From: Bacilli bacterium
GTDB lineage: Bacteria; Bacillota_I; Bacilli_A; Izemoplasmatales; Hujiaoplasmataceae
Length of the DNA: 16,597 nucleotides
Assembly (NCBI GenBank): GCA_018400565.1
Contig: JAGYMP010000171.1
Location: 1 to 16,597 of the forward strand
Reading direction: 5' to 3'
Shown: positions 12,997-16,597 of the stretch, piece by piece
How the letters are laid out: each line of letters starts with the position of its first letter
Numbering within the stretch: the stretch's first letter is position 1
The notes under the pieces: model-generated
Told to the model about the DNA's origin: nothing
The model's input: the letters and a program-made list of their open reading frames with translations, nothing else
The model's database searches: none
Made by a program: the position numbers and the translations under genes

Positions 12997-13668
12997 TCAT
13001 TCTTCAGAGATGACATCCCCGTCATAAACGACGCCATCATCCAATTTCGTCTTTTCAAACAGACGTTCCACCGTATCTTCGTCATACCGCGATAAAAACA
13101 TGTAAGCATCATCGGATAACCGCATGGGAAGAACCTCTGCGACAGAAAGCACCGCCAAGGATTCAGCCGTTTGGTCTGGGTCGGTTATATCATCATGATG
13201 ATTGTGATCATGAGGAACACCCTCATGATGGTCTGTTTCAGTCCCGTCATGTTCATAGACCGTAAAAGAGATGCCGCCTTCAATCAAAGGCATTTCTTCT
13301 TCTGCCAGACTTTTGTTATAAAGATCAAGCATGGTATTGATAAGAACGGTCTCTTCAAATACCGTCCATCCGACACGGGGTGTCGGCGTGAAGGCAATCG
13401 ACCGAACATAGTATTCACCCGATTCAACGACGATATTCTCCGGATTCTTTTTGAGACCGATCATGGTCTCAAGCAAAAATGATTCCAGCAACAATGAGGC
13501 TTTCGGATTAGCGCCCGTTCCATAAAATGATTCGATGTTATTGATCATGACAAATATCTCCGCATATTTCGGTTCACCTTCCGATAATCCATCGTCCTTT
13601 TTCTCATCGATATCCTCAGGGTCTTTATCGAGTAATGCGTCAATATGTTTGCGAATCGAATCCTTCAT
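12997..13668 (-). CDS. Unknown protein with His-rich loop, first gene of the Spt/SDR operon
   Basis: A 223-residue soluble protein that I do not recognise. It is strongly acidic. Residues 1-35 look disordered, and residues 36-135 look like a folded alpha/beta domain (AEIFVMINNIESFYG...SGEYYVRSIAF...GWTVFEETVLINTML). Residues 140-160 are a His/Asp loop with seven histidines (H140, 147, 148, 153, 155, 157, 158) that could bind Zn, Ni or Fe. There is no signal peptide or membrane segment. The start at 13668 has GAGGTGA about 6 bases upstream. The stop is adjacent to the Spt start (overlapping it as ATGA if Spt starts at 13000), so it is very likely co-translated with Spt and may be an accessory or regulatory partner. 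This role is inference from position only. Confidence 0.8.
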   Translation of the reverse strand: MKDSIRKHIDALLDKDPEDIDEKKDDGLSEGEPKYAEIFVMINNIESFYGTGANPKASLLLESFLLETMIGLKKNPENIVVESGEYYVRSIAFTPTPRVGWTVFEETVLINTMLDLYNKSLAEEEMPLIEGGISFTVYEHDGTETDHHEGVPHDHNHHDDITDPDQTAESLAVLSVAEVLPMRLSDDAYMFLSRYDEDTVERLFEKTKLDDGVVYDGDVISEE

Positions 13669-13692
13669 GGTGTCACCTCTTTCATTGCCCAT

Positions 13693-13701
13693 ATTATACC
13701 A
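13693..13701 (-). promoter_or_regulatory. Extended -10 promoter of the unknown-Spt-SDR operon
   Basis: TGGTATAAT reads on the minus strand at 13701-13693, a perfect extended -10 about 25 bases before the start codon. No convincing -35 is seen. It sits just past the ABC transporter terminator, so the operon is independently transcribed. Confidence 0.65.
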
Positions 13702-13718
13702 TAATTTCATATGACCTC

Positions 13719-13752
13719 ATAAAAAAAAATGCCCCTTTCCGAGGGGCATTTC
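13719..13752 (-). terminator. Strong intrinsic terminator of the TetR-ABC transporter operon
   Basis: A perfect 10-bp stem AAATGCCCCT/AGGGGCATTT (13727-13736 against 13742-13751) with a 5-base loop is followed on the minus strand by a run of about nine T. It lies 14 bases after the transporter stop codon. Confidence 0.93.
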
Positions 13753-13765
13753 GATTTATAGAGTT

Positions 13766-15970
13766 TTATTCGGTTCTGAGTGCTTCGACGGGATCTTTGT
13801 TTGCGGCCATTCTTGCCGGAATGAGACCTGCGACAAAAGCTAAAACAATGCTTATGACAATAAGCAACCCGCTGTGATACCACGATAGTTTTGCGACATT
13901 TGCCATATCCGAAAGATTTTCGATAATCATATTGGCCGGAATAATCAGCAATCTGGCAATGCTGATGCCGACGAGACCCGCTACGAAACCGATGATCAGA
14001 TTTTCCGTGTTGAACACACGGGAAATATCTTTTTTCCTTGCGCCGAGTGCACGAAGCACGCCGATTTCTTTGGTGCGTTCGATGACAGAGATATATGTGA
14101 TGATTGCGATCATGATGGATGAAACGACAAGAGAAATCGCCGCGAACGCAATCAGCACAATGCTGATGGTGTCAATGATACCCCCGACCATCGCCGTGAA
14201 CGTGGCAGCCTGATCGATATATTCGATGCGTTCCTCATCCGATAAGCCTTCGTTGTATTCATCCAGATATTCACGGATATCCTGCTTGGCGTCAAAATTG
14301 GTGGGGTAGATATGGATGCTGCTGACTTCACCGACATCATCGGGATAATTCTCATATAAGTCATCCATCAGCGCTGACGTATAGCCAAGCCCGTTGGAAA
14401 ACACAGAGACTTCTGTGTCTTCACGCGGTCTGACGATTCCGGATATTGTGATATCGACGGCCTCGCTGACATCGGAGACGCCAACGGAGTACTCACCCAT
14501 GAATAGTTTGAACTCTATATTATTTACAATCTCGGAAAAATAAAACCGATCCTGTGATTCCGGATCATAACCGAGTCTTTGCAGTGTGGATTCATAAATA
14601 CGATTGTATGAATCCACAACCAACACAACCTCGTTTTTCTGATCGGGGAATTCCCCGTAAATGACGTCGTAATTATTATCCATGACATCACCGTCCGGCA
14701 ACAAGGTAAAGAAAGATTGTGAAAAGCCCATCACGGTACCCGGATTTTGATCTTCCTCTTCATCGATGGATTCACTGTGCACGGGGACATATGCGCTGCT
14801 TCCGTTAAAGTCTTGCTCCTTCAGCAGGGACACATTCATCTTGCGACCGTACTTCACACCCGCCACATTCTCGGGGGCAATGTTTTCAACATAATCATCC
14901 ACATAATTGACATAATCATCGGTGATGATGTTCGGTTCCAAAAGTGCCTTGAACCGATCTTGATCGAATGCCGTGGCATAATCCGTGTCCGGATATTCGG
15001 GAATATCCTCTTCGGACATCTCCCTTAATTTTTCAAAATCAAACCGGGATCCCGTCACCGAAATCGGAAACCCGGCCATCGTCTCCTGTTCAAAATAATC
15101 AATTTCCTCGCTCAGACCGTTTGACAACGACAAAATAAGTGCGATGCCGATGATGCCGATGCTGCCGGCGAATGCCGTTAACACCGTGCGCCCTAATTTA
15201 GTTTTGATGTTGTTGATTGAGGAAACGACGGCGGTACGAAAATCCATTGCGGTTTTTTTAAGGGAAAAGCCGCTCTTCTCGTCCGTATCAAATGCATAAG
15301 GATTGGAGTCATCGATGGTTTCGCCGTCTTTCAGTTTGATGATCCTTGATGCGTACTCACGGGCCATTTCGCCGTCATGGGTCACCATGATGACCAATTT
15401 GTCTTTGGCGATTTCTTTGATCAAATCCATGATTTGCTTGCCCGTTTCCGTATCAAGCGAACCTGTGGGTTCATCGGCCAAAATCACATCCGGATAATTG
15501 GCAATCGCTCTTGCGACGGCCACTCGCTGGGATTGACCGCCCGATAACTGGGTGGGGCGTTTATTGACATGGTCGGCAAGACCGACTTGGTCCAACACTT
15601 CCATCGCACGTTCTTTTGCTTCAGCCGCGGACATGCCGCTTAGTGACATGCCCATCTCCACATTTTGTAAGACACTGAGATGCGGAATCAGGTTATGGCT
15701 TTGAAAAATAAAGCCGATGGAATTGTTGCGATACATGTCCCATTCACGGTCCGTGAAGTCTTTGGTTGATTTTCCGTTGATGATCAGATCGCCTTCGTCG
15801 AAATGATCAAGACCGCCGATCATGTTGAGCAATGTGGTTTTTCCACATCCGGACGGACCAAGAACCGAAACAAATTCCGTTTCCCGGAAAGCAAGGCTCA
15901 CTTTTTTTAAGGCTTGTTGGTTAAATGTTCCCACATGATAACTTTTACTGATATTTTTGATTTCAAGCAT
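13766..15970 (-). CDS. Fused ABC transporter ATPase/permease, MacB/FtsX type
   Basis: A 734-residue half-transporter of the MacB/LolD-FtsX superfamily (type VII), expected to work as a dimer in the membrane. The ATPase spans about 1-220: Walker A GPSGCGKT at 38-45, Q-loop Q90, signature LSGGQ at 142-146, Walker B VILADE at 162-167, switch H198. TM1 is at about 263-283. An acidic extracellular domain spans about 285-590, and three further TM segments lie at about 600-630, 658-682 and 698-718, with the FtsX signature ERTKEIGVLRALGA at 631-644. Unlike Gram-negative MacB, which works with an outer-membrane partner, relatives in Gram-positives act alone in export or mechanotransmission. The start at 15970 is 2 bases after the TetR stop. 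The substrate is unknown; the TetR neighbour suggests an induced exporter for a toxic compound, peptide or lipid. Confidence 0.93.
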   Translation of the reverse strand: MLEIKNISKSYHVGTFNQQALKKVSLAFRETEFVSVLGPSGCGKTTLLNMIGGLDHFDEGDLIINGKSTKDFTDREWDMYRNNSIGFIFQSHNLIPHLSVLQNVEMGMSLSGMSAAEAKERAMEVLDQVGLADHVNKRPTQLSGGQSQRVAVARAIANYPDVILADEPTGSLDTETGKQIMDLIKEIAKDKLVIMVTHDGEMAREYASRIIKLKDGETIDDSNPYAFDTDEKSGFSLKKTAMDFRTAVVSSINNIKTKLGRTVLTAFAGSIGIIGIALILSLSNGLSEEIDYFEQETMAGFPISVTGSRFDFEKLREMSEEDIPEYPDTDYATAFDQDRFKALLEPNIITDDYVNYVDDYVENIAPENVAGVKYGRKMNVSLLKEQDFNGSSAYVPVHSESIDEEEDQNPGTVMGFSQSFFTLLPDGDVMDNNYDVIYGEFPDQKNEVVLVVDSYNRIYESTLQRLGYDPESQDRFYFSEIVNNIEFKLFMGEYSVGVSDVSEAVDITISGIVRPREDTEVSVFSNGLGYTSALMDDLYENYPDDVGEVSSIHIYPTNFDAKQDIREYLDEYNEGLSDEERIEYIDQAATFTAMVGGIIDTISIVLIAFAAISLVVSSIMIAIITYISVIERTKEIGVLRALGARKKDISRVFNTENLIIGFVAGLVGISIARLLIIPANMIIENLSDMANVAKLSWYHSGLLIVISIVLAFVAGLIPARMAANKDPVEALRTE

Positions 15971-15972
15971 CT

Positions 15973-16596
15973 TTAGTCGCTCTCTTTCTGTCTGTAACCG
16001 GTTTTTATGATATCCATGGTCATCGCCAACTGGGCATCAATCTCTGTCTGTGTCTTTCCCAGAACGACTTTTTCCATGATGTTTTGATGAATCGTGGATA
16101 AAATCAAACGGATGACCATGCGTTTATAACAATAGTCGGGCTGTTTGAACATACCATCATCCAATGCGCCGAGAAACGACGCTTCCAAACCCTCGTAGAA
16201 CTTTATTGAGGAAGGATTGCGAAAATTATGTTCCACATTGGTCTGAAAATAAAGCATCATATGCCGCATGAGATTTTGGTTCCTGCTGTCCGACAACAAA
16301 TTCAGCAGATACGACTGGAAAGCAAACGCGAACGTGTCAAGACATCCTTTCACGCCTTTGATCATGTGCATCATTTTATGATGGACGCGTTTGGCGAACA
16401 TCCCCGTCAAATACTCCATCAGGTCATGTTTGTCGGTAAAATACATATAAAAACTGCCCCGGGAAATAGAGGCTTGTTTCACAATGCGGTTGATGGAGAG
16501 CTCGGAAAAATCATGAGCGCTCAATTCATCACGCGCAGCATCAAGGATTCGTTTTCTCTTCTCATCGGGTAAATTATGAAATGTTTCTTTTGGCAT
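15973..16596 (-). CDS. TetR/AcrR-family transcriptional regulator
   Basis: A 207-residue repressor-type protein. The N-terminal TetR DNA-binding domain spans residues 10-56, with the helix-turn-helix at about 34-55 (INRIVKQASISRGSFYMYFTDK, the typical Y-x-Y-F-x-D-K ending). Residues 65-207 form the all-helical ligand/dimer domain, which is not conserved enough to name a ligand. The ATG at 16596 is the last usable base position in the window, so the start is plausible but its ribosome binding site and promoter are outside. The stop lies 2 bases before the ABC transporter ATG, so the two are one operon, and the regulator most likely represses itself and the transporter. Confidence 0.92.
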   Translation of the reverse strand: MPKETFHNLPDEKRKRILDAARDELSAHDFSELSINRIVKQASISRGSFYMYFTDKHDLMEYLTGMFAKRVHHKMMHMIKGVKGCLDTFAFAFQSYLLNLLSDSRNQNLMRHMMLYFQTNVEHNFRNPSSIKFYEGLEASFLGALDDGMFKQPDYCYKRMVIRLILSTIHQNIMEKVVLGKTQTEIDAQLAMTMDIIKTGYRQKESD

Positions 16597-16597
16597 G

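Overview
This 16.6 kb window is a piece of bacterial chromosome with every recognisable gene on the minus strand. Gaps are short (none exceeds about 130 bases), ribosome binding sites of the AGGAGG type are strong, and the promoters are close to the sigma-A consensus with many TATAAT boxes. The look is that of a low-to-moderate-GC Bacillota or Mycoplasmatota-type organism. TGA clearly ends several genes (stops at 2779, 3642, 4499, 8143 and 12997) and TGG is used for Trp, so it uses the standard code and not the TGA=Trp code of mycoplasmas. The Fe-S-rich ATPases suggest an anaerobe. This placement is inference from gene style only. There are no rRNA, tRNA, mobile element, CRISPR or attachment-site signals.

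Layout in the direction of transcription, right to left. (1) 16596-13766: a TetR regulator followed 2 bases later by a fused MacB-type ABC ATPase/permease, closed by a strong terminator. (2) 13668-10975: an operon with its own extended -10 promoter, made of an unknown protein with a His-rich loop, an alpha-oxoamine synthase that looks like serine palmitoyltransferase, and a short-chain dehydrogenase overlapping it by 17 bases, then a terminator. This is a candidate for the first two steps of sphingoid-base synthesis. (3) 10912-9581: an RlmD/RumA-type 23S rRNA uracil methyltransferase. (4) 9462-7503: a DUF4153-like membrane protein, a possible 24-codon ORF linked by ATGA overlaps at both ends, and a NUDIX hydrolase. 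(5) 7436-5265: a triple PAS-GGDEF-HD-GYP cyclic-di-GMP protein with its own promoter and terminator. (6) 5162-2779: a four-gene operon of a DUF5320 protein, a NifX/MTH1175-like protein and two MinD-family ATPases carrying ferredoxin inserts, similar in content to the 'orange protein' (ORP) cluster of Desulfovibrio. (7) 2649-1999: ribosomal protein L25/Ctc with a long acidic tail. (8) 1873-950: a D-2-hydroxyacid dehydrogenase. (9) 834-70: a NYN ribonuclease-like protein with a C-terminal OST-HTH/LOTUS-like domain.

The most interesting points are the serine palmitoyltransferase-like/SDR pair with its unknown upstream partner, and the ORP-like ATPase operon in which one ATPase has lost a single ferredoxin cysteine (C to T), predicting a [3Fe-4S] or otherwise altered cluster. 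Smaller points are the doubly overlapped 24-codon ORF, the altered HD-GYP metal motif, and a perfect dyad just downstream of the PAS-GGDEF promoter.
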